In this document: positions 43,502-54,544 of the stretch, piece after piece
Layout of the letters: each line of letters starts with the position of its first letter
How positions within the stretch are numbered: the first letter of the stretch is position 1
NCBI GenBank assembly: GCA_003194525.1
Contig: NBIV01000103.1
Coordinates: forward strand, 1 to 64,000
DNA length: 64,000 bases
From: Gracilariopsis chorda
Lineage: Eukaryota > Rhodophyta > Florideophyceae > Gracilariales > Gracilariaceae
Reading direction: 5' to 3'
Notes under the pieces: model-generated
Told to the model about the DNA's origin: nothing
The model's database searches: none
Seen by the model: the letters and a program-made list of their open reading frames with translations, nothing else
Made by a program: the position numbers and the translations under genes

Positions 43502-43996
43502 CAAGTAGAAACGGCATTCGGTCTCGGGGAGCGCTGCACGCCACTGAATAGGGTCCCTTTGGCGGATCTGCAAGCCGTTTGCGAGCATTAGCTTGCAAAC
43601 GGCCAGGAGACCAATGAAGGCCGCGGCGCTGAGAGTGTCTTTGAGCGGCTATTGACTGAAATATCTAGTGCAATGTGCAGCTGCACTAGACGTCGAACGA
43701 TCGCGTAGGCCTCGTTGTAAAACCTGCCTGCATCTGAGTGGCTGGGACTTCAGTCATTTTAGAAGTGCTAACCACTCAGCAGCAAGCATGCAATCAACAT
43801 GCACCAGCAACCAATGAACTGTACGCTTTGCTGCTGCTGCTGAGTTTTCTTAATAATAGGGTGGTGTTGTGCCAAATAGAAGTTTTTCATGCGCTTAGAG
43901 GGGCATACAGGGCGGTATATTAGCGGAACGCCTCCAATCACTCAACGACACCCCCTTCACACATGAGCAAATCATTAAGAGTGGGGGATGTTGAGA
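43502..43996 (-). mobile_element. Short non-autonomous Helitron, element Z (495 bp)
   Basis: 5' end at 43996 reads TCTCAACATCCCCCAC and is preceded by A (43997) and T (43998). The 3' end at 43502 ends in CTTG. It shares the 5' subterminal inverted repeat with elements Y, W and T. The 3' hairpins are degraded. No gene. Confidence 0.6.
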
Positions 43997-44112
43997 TACA
44001 AGAGGAGACAGCCTTCGGCCACGATCGGCGCTGCGCGCCGCGGTGGGGGAGTGATAAACAGCGTTAAGAAGAAACAAATGGTGGGGAAAACAAAAGCAGA
44101 AAGGCAAGTAGT

Positions 44113-47100
44113 TTAATTCAATGAATGAAGAACGCAAGAAATATGAATACGGTTGTGGAGGGATGCAGAACTGAATGGCTTCAGGCAGCACTGGTTTGGA
44201 AATGGCCACAGGCATGGTATGAATCGTGCGCGCATTCCCAGATATAAGCTGCGGGTTATGCAGGAGCAGCACATGGTTGTTCCTTTGAATCCACGACAAT
44301 GCGACATACAACGGTCCGGTGCAGAGGAAGTTGGATCGCACATCCACACCAAGCCATCCAAGTTCTTTCCTTGTCCTTTGTGGACAGTAGCTGCAAACGC
44401 GAGACGAATGGGGAACTGCCTTCGAATCATGCAAATGTATGCGAAAGAAAACTTGAAGTCGATACGATGCAGGAGCTATCGATCCAGCACCTGTCCGTTC
44501 TCGTCAAATCAAACCACCTGCCTCGTAGACTGATGGGCGCGCACGACTACGAACAGCTTTCCATTGACTAAAGCAGGATGCAGCACGTTTTGAATGACCA
44601 TAACTGGCTCACCAATCTTCAGGTCCAAGTTATGAGGTGGTACTCCAGTAGGTGTATACTGATATGCAAAATCGGGAAGAAAAGTATTGGTGACGTCGGG
44701 CTCTGGGATCTGTCCACAATCGGGCTGCACGGTTGTCGCTGACGGAAGAGTGAAGCACTCAGCAGGAAACAGATCGAGCGCTGCAGCATTATGCTCGTCG
44801 ACCAACTGGTTTGTGGACGAAATGAGCATTTTTGCTGAGATCCACATCCTCCTTGCGTCGTGGTGTGAGCCGCTTCCACAAGTTTAAGTAAGCAATTTGC
44901 ATGCCACTGGTAGATCTGAGCGGTAGTGGAGCGTTGTTGGATATTGTGTTCCGTGCAATAGAACGTAAAAACGACACAAATGCTGGATCATCGGCTTGGC
45001 GTACTTGTTCGGTGAGATACAGAACTTGAACCGAGCAGAATGTCCACAGATAACTCTTCCACGGCAATTCGTTGAGAAACTTTGTGTACACTCGTCTCAT
45101 ATTTCCACTTTTCTTGTCCTCCACGTAGACCTGCAGCACCACTGGAAGCAGCTGGGAGTAGTCGCCGGATAGAACGATGGTCAAGACCGCAAACGGAGGC
45201 GGTTTTTCCATTCCACTGCAGCAAAGAACTTTGAGCAACGCATCCATGAGTTCAAAGAGCTTTCGTGAGAGCATGGACGCCTCATCCAAGACGAACGGTT
45301 GCATTTCGCGTAGCAGTTCTGCACGTTGAGATCGGGGACCGTACTTTGACAAAGTGGCTGTAGTGCTGCTTGTACTGTCCTTGTCAGCTACACTCAGTCC
45401 AAACAGGTTTTGCAGTGTGCAGCCACCTTCGTACAACGATGCTGCAATGCCTGTTGTAGCAGTCATTTCGGTGAGAATTCCTTCCGACTCAGTGATACCG
45501 CAAAGCAGGTTGAGCACGTACGTCTCTCCGATTCCTGTGGATCCTTGCACAAGGAACACGTTTCTAGGAGTGCTTGTTCTCTTCTGCAGCGCTTGCCTTT
45601 GTTGCAATGAGACAATGCTGGTGTCAATGACTTGTCTTTGGCGAGGTTTTAAGGTGGCGTACCTTGACTGCAACGATGACGCAATTCTCAGCACGCACGC
45701 GTCTCGAGCTGTGGTAGCTCGATTCATCTCAGTGAATTCTGCCTTATCTTGCTGTAGATGTTTTGAGAAGAAGCTGTGATCGCGTAGCAGTTTTCCATCG
45801 CCCCGGTCTGAGATCTCCACCACAGGTCGATTCATTTCTTGCTTTTGTTGCTGCCCATCTCCTGTATGTATGTCGTTACATAGCGCCTCCCATTTTCGAC
45901 ACCCGTTCTCTCTGCGCGTCTGCACCTTATTGGTATACTTTGAAAACCAGAAGTCATAGCTCAGAAGAGGTGCTGTAGATCTGCAACGCTTCTTGAAAAG
46001 CAGTATGAAACTCGGTTCCGTCCGCGAGCAGTCCGCTTGCAATCGTCATTTCACGATAAGTATCATAGTGCTGTTCGTTGAAAGTCTTTTCGTCTTCATA
46101 AGAGCTCGAGCCGTGATTCATGAGCAGCAAGCGCAGAGCAAAGAGCTCAATGTCGGACGGTGAAACACCTCTGATCCTTGCGACGCACTGCTCGTCTTCT
46201 GTGCGCTCTACCACGTACATGGGCGGATCGCAGTCGTCTGTGGGCACCTGAGTGCTGTTTCCGTCGTATCGGTTAAGCACACAGGCGGAAAGCGTGCGAT
46301 ACAATCACACTTTTTCAAAGTACGAAAGGTAGTCGGGGTTTGCATAAGCTTCGGGCCTTGCAAAGTATCTGTCCAACGTAGACGGCTGCGATGTGGAATG
46401 GATCTGATTTGAACCTTTCAGCCGAAACATGTGCTCTCCTTCCAGTGAATGGCAAGTCGCTGTACTTTAGGTATGATGTGAACATGTCCAAACTCGAAAA
46501 TTCTCCAAGCTGCGGTGACGGCGCCCACCACGCGCGATGGCATGTATGCACAAATGTCATTCTGCGCCTGTGGCTCTTGTTACTGCTCATTCTGCGTGCC
46601 TGTCTCATTAGCAACACTCACATTGAGCACCACCTCCTGAGCTTTTAACTGCTTAAACGCGTACTTCATTAGTTAAGCCACTGCACCCCCTCCTTGCGGT
46701 CGTTCTACGTTGATATGGGAACAGTACTTCTTGGTCATAGTTGGGTTGTAGGGCACAATCTTGAGGTCTTCTTGCCTTCTTCTGCGGTAGATCACGCGAT
46801 TCGTGCCTTCTTCAATTTACGTCTCTGGCACAATCATGTTGCTGTCGTATCCAAACTTGCACCGCCCAGCGCGACTCCGGCTGTAGAGGGAGTGGTGGTG
46901 CCTGTGAATGGAACAAATGGGGCCAGGCAATGCTTTTTCTTCTCTTATAAGGGGAAGTTTTGCACGATTCATCTCGTCGATCACATCAACGTCTTCAATT
47001 ACGCCTTTTTCGAGCCACACGAGCATGTGGTGATGAGGCACATTGTGCTATTGAAACTCGAGCTTGATGCAAGCCTCAGGCACTTCATCCAAAGATTTGT

Positions 47101-48598
47101 TCCGATTTCTTCTCCAATTTCTTCATGAAGTCGTTTGCGTACGGTTTGTAAACCATTGCGATCAGATCCGGTCGTTCAAACGATTAACGGCGGTTATTCT
47201 GTGCAATTAATGGGTTACGATTGCTGGTCTCCATCCTAAGGCACTGGATGTCCTCTTGCCAGATATTCATGGTGATTGTAATGAAAAGAGAAGGCAGTCT
47301 TCTCTGCGCTACGATTGCCTTACATCCATGCGCTTGTTCTTCCAGTACGCTGCCGAATTGAGCGAGTCCTCGGGCAGAAATATGCGTCCCATTTATGCGA
47401 ACTGTGATGGTGACACATGAGCTGTCTGTTGGTCTGCTTGCTAGGTGGCTTGCTCTTGTACAATACTTGCCTTTTGTTCTCTCTCCAGGCAACGCAGTCG
47501 CATGTATTCAATGTTTGTTTGGATGCGAAGCATCCACATCTGCATCAACGGTCCACTAGTCATGAGGATGTTGTCTGAGTACAGATGTCACTTCGCGTTC
47601 TCAGCTTAGGTGACCTTTCGGAGCTTCCAATCGTTGACTCTGAGACCTGAGATTTGCTGTGTAGAGTTTCTTGTATCCAGAAACAGGTAGATGTCAAATG
47701 GCTCGTGCTGATCACCGTACGGGTAGAGAAGAGGGAAAGTGCCCTTTTCTGCAAGTTTAGATGCGGGTTTTAGAAGCCGGTACCACACTGGCGCAGTATG
47801 TGCGGCATTTACAGTCGCCACTGCTCTGGAAGCAGCAGCAGTGGTCACTGCAGCGTGCTCTTCTATTACGGTTCCTTTTACCAAGCGCGGTACTTGGGAC
47901 TCCACTCGACACAGGCCAGTAGGATCAACCACGAGCGTTCTCATCATGGTTTCCTCCCCACCAAGAACATCTTCAGGGAGAGGACCTGCAAATGCATTAA
48001 GAGCACTGAATCTGGCAGTTCGGTTTCATTCGTATCCACGTACGAGTACTCCTTGTTCTGCCGCATGCACGCTGATGTCCACGGCAGTCTCCGCATTCTG
48101 TTGTTGTTGTTGCGTGCTTAGCATGGAGCGGTTCTGCTCACGCACCACGTCTGGCTTGGGCTGGAGCACATCGTACAACTTTAACACGATGTATCCTACG
48201 TTAATGTCTTGACTGAACGCACGCATACTAGCACGAGCATAGTGCGATGATTACAATGAAGGCGGACTGGTACCCTACAGAAAGCTGTATCGCGTGTTGT
48301 TCTGGTTCTGCGTAGGGAGAGCGAGAGCTGCGTTGCCCTCAAGTCCGAGAAAGGAGGGACCGCCTACCGTCACATGCGAAATGTCCATGATCGCTTGTGT
48401 CGTCGCTAAGAGTGTATTAAAGTTGAGTAAATGGGAGTGAAATAGTCTCAGGCTATGAAGACTGCAAACGAACTGGCTGCTATGCCTTCTGCGAAACTTG
48501 ACGCCCCATCCCGACATTCTTCTCATTCCATAGCACACTCCGGTGGTCTCTTTGCCAATCAAAACACAAACGCAATATTTGCAGCTATGAGTTTTCAA
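44113..48598 (-). pseudogene. Helitron family 3 Rep-helicase gene, decayed
   Basis: Minus-strand pieces in order: 48598-48275 (contains GGPSFLGLEGN), 48226-48026, 47947-47606 (LLYPYGDQHEPFD), 47041-46817 with the HUH motif MPHHHMLVWLEKG, 46304-45954, the helicase 46042-44789, then 44847-44509 and 44430-44113 (ATVHKGQGKNLDGL). The helicase part is open for 417 codons, but its Walker A reads GSTGIGET where GxxGxGKT is required, so the ATP-binding Lys is Glu. Walker B (VLDEAS) and GDYSQLLPVV are kept. Many other interruptions exist. It is a different family from element V (the proteins align but are clearly diverged). Confidence 0.8.
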
Positions 48599-48811
48599 TG
48601 TTTGGCCCGCGGTGGAAAGCGTCTCAAAGTCTGGAACACTTGCACGGATGGCTGGATCATTCCAAACTTCAGCTGCTACGGTATTCCACTCATACTACAT
48701 GCGATACAGTCCTCCAACCAGACGTCCAACAGACTGCATAATGGTCGTATCACGCTGCTGCTGTGGCTGCCGTGGTTACTGTGGCTGCTGCGGCTACTGT
48801 TGCTGCTGCGG

Positions 48812-49356
48812 CTACTTTGGCTGCTCATGAGGTGGCTGTAAAGGAGCAGGAGCCATCTCGTCTTCTTCCACGTCCATGGAAACAGCCTTCTGCTTTCGTT
48901 CGTCAGCTTGCCGCAGAACAGGCTGCTGCGGCGGGTGTGAGGTAGCAGGAGTGATATTATCCTGTTCCACTTCTATCGTAAAGGGCATCTGTTCTTCTTC
49001 TGGTCCAGCTTGTGTCAGAGCAGGCTGCTGTGGTGGCGGTGGCTGTGAGGGAGAAGAAGTGATCTCATCTTCTTCCAATTCTATTGCAACCGGCATCTGT
49101 TCTGCATGAATCCATGGGAGAGACAGATGCATCGGAGGCGGAGGAATGTGAGAAAGAAGACCTCTCACGAACTCGATAAATCCAGGTGTCGGAGAGGACG
49201 TTGGTAGCGCTTTGGGAATGGAACCACCCCCCCCCCCCCAACCACTTTTGCACTGTCCGTCGCTGCGACTGACGTAGGTGCAGGAGTAGTTTTGTCTTCT
49301 TCCATGGCTTGAACAATAATTCCTTGCACGTGCGCATCGCTCTCATTAACCTCCAC
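48812..49356 (-). repeat. Acidic ~32-residue coding repeats in element W
   Basis: On the minus strand three units follow each other in one frame (49168-48812): EQMPVAIELEEDEI, EQMPFTIEVEQDNI and KQKAVSMDVEEDEM, each followed by a Pro/Gln-rich stretch. A fourth, GIIVQAMEEDKT, lies upstream in another frame (49356-49165). The core is a hydrophobic strand followed by acidic residues, resembling SUMO-interacting motifs. The repeats lie 5' of the Rep gene and may be its N-terminus or a separate frame. Confidence 0.6.
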
Positions 49357-49477
49357 TTCATCTGGAACGGAAGGAACTGGTAATCCTTGAGGTCTTCCAG
49401 CCCCTTCGCGTGCTCCACCGCTGTTGACCCAACGACCTCCAGCGTTTTACCTTGCGCTGCCTGCGTTCACCCTGGAT

Positions 49478-49603
49478 CCTCAAAACTTGGCTCTCACACT
49501 TCCCAAATTGGGCCTTAGTCCTCCAGAATTTGTTCTCGTGCCTCCGAAAATGGCTCTAGAACCTCCACAATTCGCTCTTGCACCTCCAGAGGTATATTGG
49601 ACC
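49478..49603. repeat. 21-bp minisatellite, six units
   Basis: Units of exactly 21 bp start at 49478, 49499, 49520, 49541, 49562 and 49583, typically beginning CCTCC (e.g. CCTCCACAATTCGCTCTTGCA). The period is a multiple of three, so both strands stay open: PP-x-F-x-L-x heptads on plus, Gly-Gly-rich on minus. It is within element W's 5' region; coding value unproven. Confidence 0.8.
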
Positions 49604-49779
49604 CCATCAGAGCTCGTACGTCGCCCTCCTCTCTTCATTTCAATTAACTTAAGTAAGAAACAACAATTCCATTTTTCTAAAACCCTAAAACATTTGCCAG
49701 AGTTCCAGAAAAGATTCCAATATAACACAAAGTTGAAAGTGAAAAAACGGTTGCAGTTTGTTGCTTTGTACCCACTGGG

Positions 49780-50640
49780 CTCAGTTGCATGAGCAATTAA
49801 AAATATTTGCTACAAGACTTATATCTTTTCGATGCAGTCGTGCGCAGCATACGGACTCTCGACACGCTCATGTTGGATTATGACGCACGGAGTGTGCCCA
49901 GCCCCTTTTCAAACCGTTTGATGTTTAACCCGCGTCCTGTTGTAAGGATTGGTTTGCCTTTACTCACACACCAAAGTGTGCTTTCCGGCCCCAAAAAGTT
50001 ACGACACGGCGACCACCCCGTACTCTGCACAGCAAGCTGGTATTAGATCCCGGAAACTCTCAGACTTCCTAATTGCCGTCAAACTACCAGTATATGACAG
50101 AGGAGCCCGTGACCTTTCCTAGATCTGTGGTACCCAGTGGGTTACTGTTGTGGCGACCTGCACACGAACTCGGCCTTGCCTAGGTCCCTGGCCAGCAACA
50201 GTGCCCAAAGTAGCAAAAGGTTACGAAACTACGCTATCGGCCAAGACTGAAATTGGAGGTCAAAGTAGTGTTTAGGTTCAGCAAGGGAGATGCATTTGGC
50301 ACTGCACCAGTGCAGTATATAAGCTCTGTGCAATGTGCTGCGCTGGCGCAGTGCAAGAGGACAGCCCCGTGTCGCGCAAGCTAGCTACTTCTGAGTGGCT
50401 AGCACTGCAGTCATTTACGGTAGTGCTAGCCACTGAGCAGCAGCAGTCAACATACAGCAGCAGCCAATTAGCTTTGAGCTTTGCGGCTGCTGTTGATGCT
50501 GGTGCTGGTGCTGGTGCTGCCGCTGCTGCCGCTGCTGCTGCTCGCGAATGTTTTGAATTGAAGGGAGGCGTTGCACCAAGAGGTGTTTTTTTTCACGCTT
50601 TGAAGGGGGTGTGCGTGCGTGTTTATTGGGTCAACGCTTC
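49780..50640 (-). repeat. Family 3 Helitron 5' region, copy in element W
   Basis: About 0.85 kb, highly similar in direct orientation to 51603-52445. It includes the inverted repeat around 50387-50446 (TGGCTAGCACTGCAG with its complement) and a GCTGGT/GCTGCC triplet tract (50493-50545). It is interpreted as the 5' regulatory part of the family. Confidence 0.8.
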
Positions 50641-50791
50641 GGTTCAATCAACGGCTATGGCCTCATCCACTTGAAAATTTATAGAAAAGAGAGACAAGAG
50701 GAAGCAGCCTTCGGCCGCGGGCGGCGCTGCGCTCCGCTGTGGAGGAGTGATAGACAGCATTAAGAAGAAAAAAAGGGTGGAGAAAGCCAAA

Positions 50792-51600
50792 TCAGAAATG
50801 CAAGTAGTTTAATTCAATGAATGAAGAACGCAAGAAATATGAATACGGTTGTGGAGGGATGCAGAACTGAATGGCTTCAGGCAGCACTGGGTTGGAAATG
50901 GCCACAGGCATGGTATGAATTGTCCGCGCCTTCCCAGATATAAGCTGCAGGTCATGCAGGAGCAACAAATGGTCGTTCCTTTGAACCCGCGACAATGCGA
51001 CATACAACGGTCCGGTACAGAAGAAGTTGGATCGCAACATCCACAACCAAGCAATCCAAGTTCTTTCCTTGTCTTTTGTGAACGGTAGCTGCAAATGCGA
51101 GACGAATGGGGAACTGCCTTCGAATCATGCAAATGTATGCGAAAGAAAACTTGAATTCAATACGATGCAGAAGCTGTCGATCCAGCACCTGTCCGTTCTC
51201 GTCAAATCCAACCACCTGCCTCGTAGACTGATGGGCGCGCACGACTACGAACAGCTTTTCATTGACTAAAGCAGGATGCAGCACGTTTTGAATGACCATA
51301 ATTGGCACACAAATCTTCAGATTAAGTTATGGGGCGGTTCTCTAGTAGGCGCATACTGATATGCAAACTCGGGAACGATAGTACTCGCAATGTAAGACTC
51401 TGGGTTCTGTCCACAATCGGGCTGCAAGGTTGTCGCTCAACGAAGATTCAAGCACTCAGCAGGAAACAGATCGAGCGCTGCCGCATTATGTTCGTCGACC
51501 AAGTGGTCTGTGGACGCAATGAGCATTTTGCTTAGATCCACATCATCCTTGCGTCGTGTTGTGAGACACTTTCATAGGAATTGTTAAGCGGTTTGCACCT
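50792..51600 (-). pseudogene. C-terminal remnant of family 3 helicase (element T)
   Basis: Matches the C-terminal helicase part of element W (44113-44890) closely in order and sequence, e.g. FPIRLAFAATVHKRQGKNLD and the preceding PIMVIQNVLHPALVNEKLF. Broken by several frame changes. Confidence 0.75.
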
Positions 51601-51602
51601 AA

Positions 51603-52445
51603 TTGGCCTAGCTTCATGAGCAATTTAAAATAGTTCTGCAAGACTTATGTTTACCCGATGCATTCGTGCGCAGCACAGGGACTATCGACACACTCCTGTT
51701 GGATTATGACGCACGGAGTGTGCCCAGCCCATTTTCGAACCGTTTGATATTTAACCCCCGTCCTGTTGTAAGGATTGTTCTGCCTTTACTCACATACTAA
51801 AGTGTGCTTTCTGGCCCCAAAAAGTTACGACACGGCGGCCGCCCCATACCCTGCACAGCAAGCTGGTATTAGATCCCGGAAACTCTCAGACTTCCTAATT
51901 GCCGTCAAACTACCATTATATGACAGAGGAGCCCGTGACCTTTCCTAGATCTGTGGTACCCAGTGGGTTACTGTTGTGGCGACCTGCACACGAACTCGGC
52001 CTTGCCTAGGTCCCTGGCCAGCAACAGTGCCCAAAGTAGCAAAAGGTTACGAAACTACGCTATCGGCCAAGCCTGAAATTGGAGGTCAAAGTAGTGGTTA
52101 TGTTCAGCAAGCGAGATGCATTTGGCACTGCACCAGTACAGTATATGAGCTCTGTGCAATGTGCTGCACTGGCACAGTGCAAAAGGCCAGCCACGTGTCG
52201 TGCAAGCCAGGTACTGCTGAGTGGCTGGCATTGCAGTCATTTACTGTAGTTCCAGCCAGTGAGCAGCAGCGGCAGTCAAGATACAGCAGCAGCCAATTAG
52301 CTTTGAGCTTTCCTGCTGCTGGTGATGCTGCTGCTGGTGAAGTTTTTGAATGGGAGGGAGGCTTTGCGCCAAGAGAGGTTTTGCACGCGGTGAAGGGGGC
52401 GTGCGCCCGTTTTTAATAACGCAACGCCTCCCATCAATCAACAAC
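51603..52445 (-). repeat. Family 3 Helitron 5' region, copy in element T
   Basis: Direct repeat of 49780-50640 with scattered substitutions and small indels. It keeps the subterminal inverted repeat (about 52216-52262). Confidence 0.8.
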
Positions 52446-52493
52446 ACCCCCCTCATACATAAACAAACCATTATAGTACGGGGCGTGTTATGA

Positions 52494-53398
52494 TTTCAGG
52501 ATAGCTTTGCCCCCAATTGACCGCAAGCTGTCCACGTATAAAGACCAGCCGGAACTGGCAGGTATACATCTACTGGAAGTATAGTTGGTCCATCTAAAGA
52601 CTTCTAAATAATTTTTAAACGAATATCGAACTATTTTTGCAATGAAAACATGAAAGTTTCAGAAAACGTCAGGAGCCCACAACTCTGAAATCTCGTCCAG
52701 AAAATAGGTCAATTGTAGCTTCCAAAAAAAGCTATAATACTCTGCGCTTGGATAAGCTGAGAACTCAATCAAGATTCTGGGAAAAAATAAGTTTGCAGGC
52801 TGCCGGGCAGGATGCCACTGGGGCCATTAAACTCTCCGTTCAGCAGACTTGACAAACATAAAACACACTTTCTCCTTGTTTCTTAGCCGCAGTTACACAA
52901 GAAAATACATATAATCGTCGTCCCGATTCGAGTCAATAAAATTCTAACGTTTCTCGCGCTAAGGTCCACTCATTTCAGCGGTGTAACGCATTCTTTGCGC
53001 AAGTAATCGAGAACCAGATTTGTGAAGACTCCTTGGGGATGAACGATGACTAAAGTAACCAAGAGCTTTCGTTCGAAGAGACAAAAGTACTTCTACAAGA
53101 ACGTGGAATTTCTCTACCGCAAGAAGCTCTAAATGTCGTTTCCAATACCTTCGACAAACCTTCGACTAATGATACTCCTGTAACTACATCAGAAGTCTAA
53201 CATTCGGATGTCAATCGTGTGGCTCAATTCCCAACATCATCTCCAATTGTGGTTTCCTGCGGCCTCCGAAGCAACGCATCTGGTCCATCAGCAGCCTCTC
53301 TGCAGTTCCCAACAACCTCCGTTCCTCCCTTTTTTCACTTGTGACCACCTCATGCTCTAGTTGCAGGATTTCTGAGCGAAGTTAAACTGCAGCCTTCT
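52494..53398. other. 0.9 kb without recognisable gene
   Basis: AT-rich; no long frames. It may contain the 5' part of the hAT element that follows, but no terminal inverted repeat was recognised. Confidence 0.4.
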
Positions 53399-54540
53399 AT
53401 GTTTATTCGTTCTAGTCAGCTGGTTGCAGGGTCCTCAGCTCCTTCAAGTAGAAGAAGCTTAACGTCCTCTTCATCGGCGCAGGTAAGGTACGATGGGCGC
53501 AGGAAAAAGAAACGCAGCAGAGCTGAGAAACTCCACGAATTCTTTGAATTCGTTCCTGGGACTAGCAAGAGTGGAAATCCGGGTTTTGGTTCCAAATCTC
53601 CTGAGGAAGATTGTTAGTATACGGTAAACGGATCAGACAATAGAATCAGTCGTTCTCATATCATTCTATGTCCTGGATTTCCGTTTCGTGTTCGGGAATT
53701 TTGGTGGTCTTGTAGCAAGGACAAGAACAAACCTCCACTTCTCAGATACCCTCTTTCAAATATGACGGTCTCGCAGGCAAAGAATTATGTTGCCAACGCG
53801 TCATCACGCATGATGGACATGACTGATGCAGATGTCATTAATCCCATTCCTTGGGATATGGATCCGTTGTATGCTAAATTTGCTGAGCATCAAGCCCGGA
53901 TTGCCCTAAATTGCCTAACGCAAAAACACTCTGAAGTGGAACAGAGGCTGGCCAGTTTGCTCTTGGCCAGATTGTTTGTGAACGAAACCTTGGCCTTTGC
54001 GTTCCTTAATAAGAAAAAAGACCAAGACAGGCACTTTGCGGAGTAGTCGAAGTGCATTAGAAGTTGGATTAATGTTCCTTCTGGATATCAGCTGCGAGGA
54101 CTCATTGCAGAGTATCACTCAACTATCAAAAAACCAGTTGTTAGGGAGCTTTGCACCCTGCTTGAGGAGGGTTTTGCGACATTGATGTTTGAATCTCTGG
54201 AGGACATCACAGGTTTTATTATGACTAACATACTCGTAAGAGTTACAGGAGCTTCTCGAGCTACCCTTAGAACGTTCTTTTTGGAGACTATCTACTCAGG
54301 AACAGATAAGAACAATGCAGGTTATTACGTCAGAGTGGCTGAGACCGCCATCCGAAATTCGATAGGATTTGACAAAGTAGCTGGAATTGTCACAGACAAC
54401 ATGGTATCTGTCAAACGCGCAAGGGAAAAACTCATGGGCTCCCATCCGAGATTTGTGGCATCGGCTGAGGCATTAGGCTGAGTTGGAGGCATGGTAAAAG
54501 AATTTAAGCACGTGGCAAGAAAAGTGAAAAGTTCACAGAC
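53399..54540 (+). pseudogene. hAT-type (DUF659) transposase, dead and truncated
   Basis: A plain cut-and-paste DNA transposon gene. One reading frame runs from 53399 to 54481, interrupted by in-frame TAG at 53615 and 54044. Blocks typical of hAT/DUF659 transposases are INVPSGYQLRGLIAEYHSTIKKPVV, LMFESLEDITG, FFLETIYSGT and FDKVAGIVTDNM (the catalytic-Asp region). After 54481 the match goes on weakly (GGMVKEFKHVARKV) and is lost where the Helitron fragment begins near 54545. The C-terminal dimerisation domain is missing. No terminal inverted repeats were identified. Confidence 0.72.
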
Positions 54541-54544
54541 AACA

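Larger units (their letters stand above)
43999..50694 (-). mobile_element. Helitron family 3, element W (6,696 bp)
   Basis: Near full-length minus-strand Helitron. The 3' end at 43999 (…CTCCTCTTG) has a perfect CGGCGC-TGC-GCGCCG hairpin (44026-44040). The 5' end at 50694 starts TCTCTCTTTTC and abuts element T's CTTG end. It holds a decayed Rep-helicase gene (44113-48598), acidic repeat frames (48812-49356), a 21-bp minisatellite (49478-49603) and a 5' region (about 49780-50640) that is duplicated in element T. Confidence 0.75.
50695..52493 (-). mobile_element. Deletion derivative of Helitron family 3, element T (1,799 bp)
   Basis: 3' end at 50695 (…CCTCTTG) with GC hairpins just inside. The 5' end at 52493 reads TCATAACACGCC and is preceded by A (52494), the expected target base. 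It retains only the last ~0.8 kb of the Rep-helicase coding end (50792-51600) joined to the 5' region (51603-52490). It has lost the middle ~4.9 kb compared with element W, so it is non-autonomous. Confidence 0.78.
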
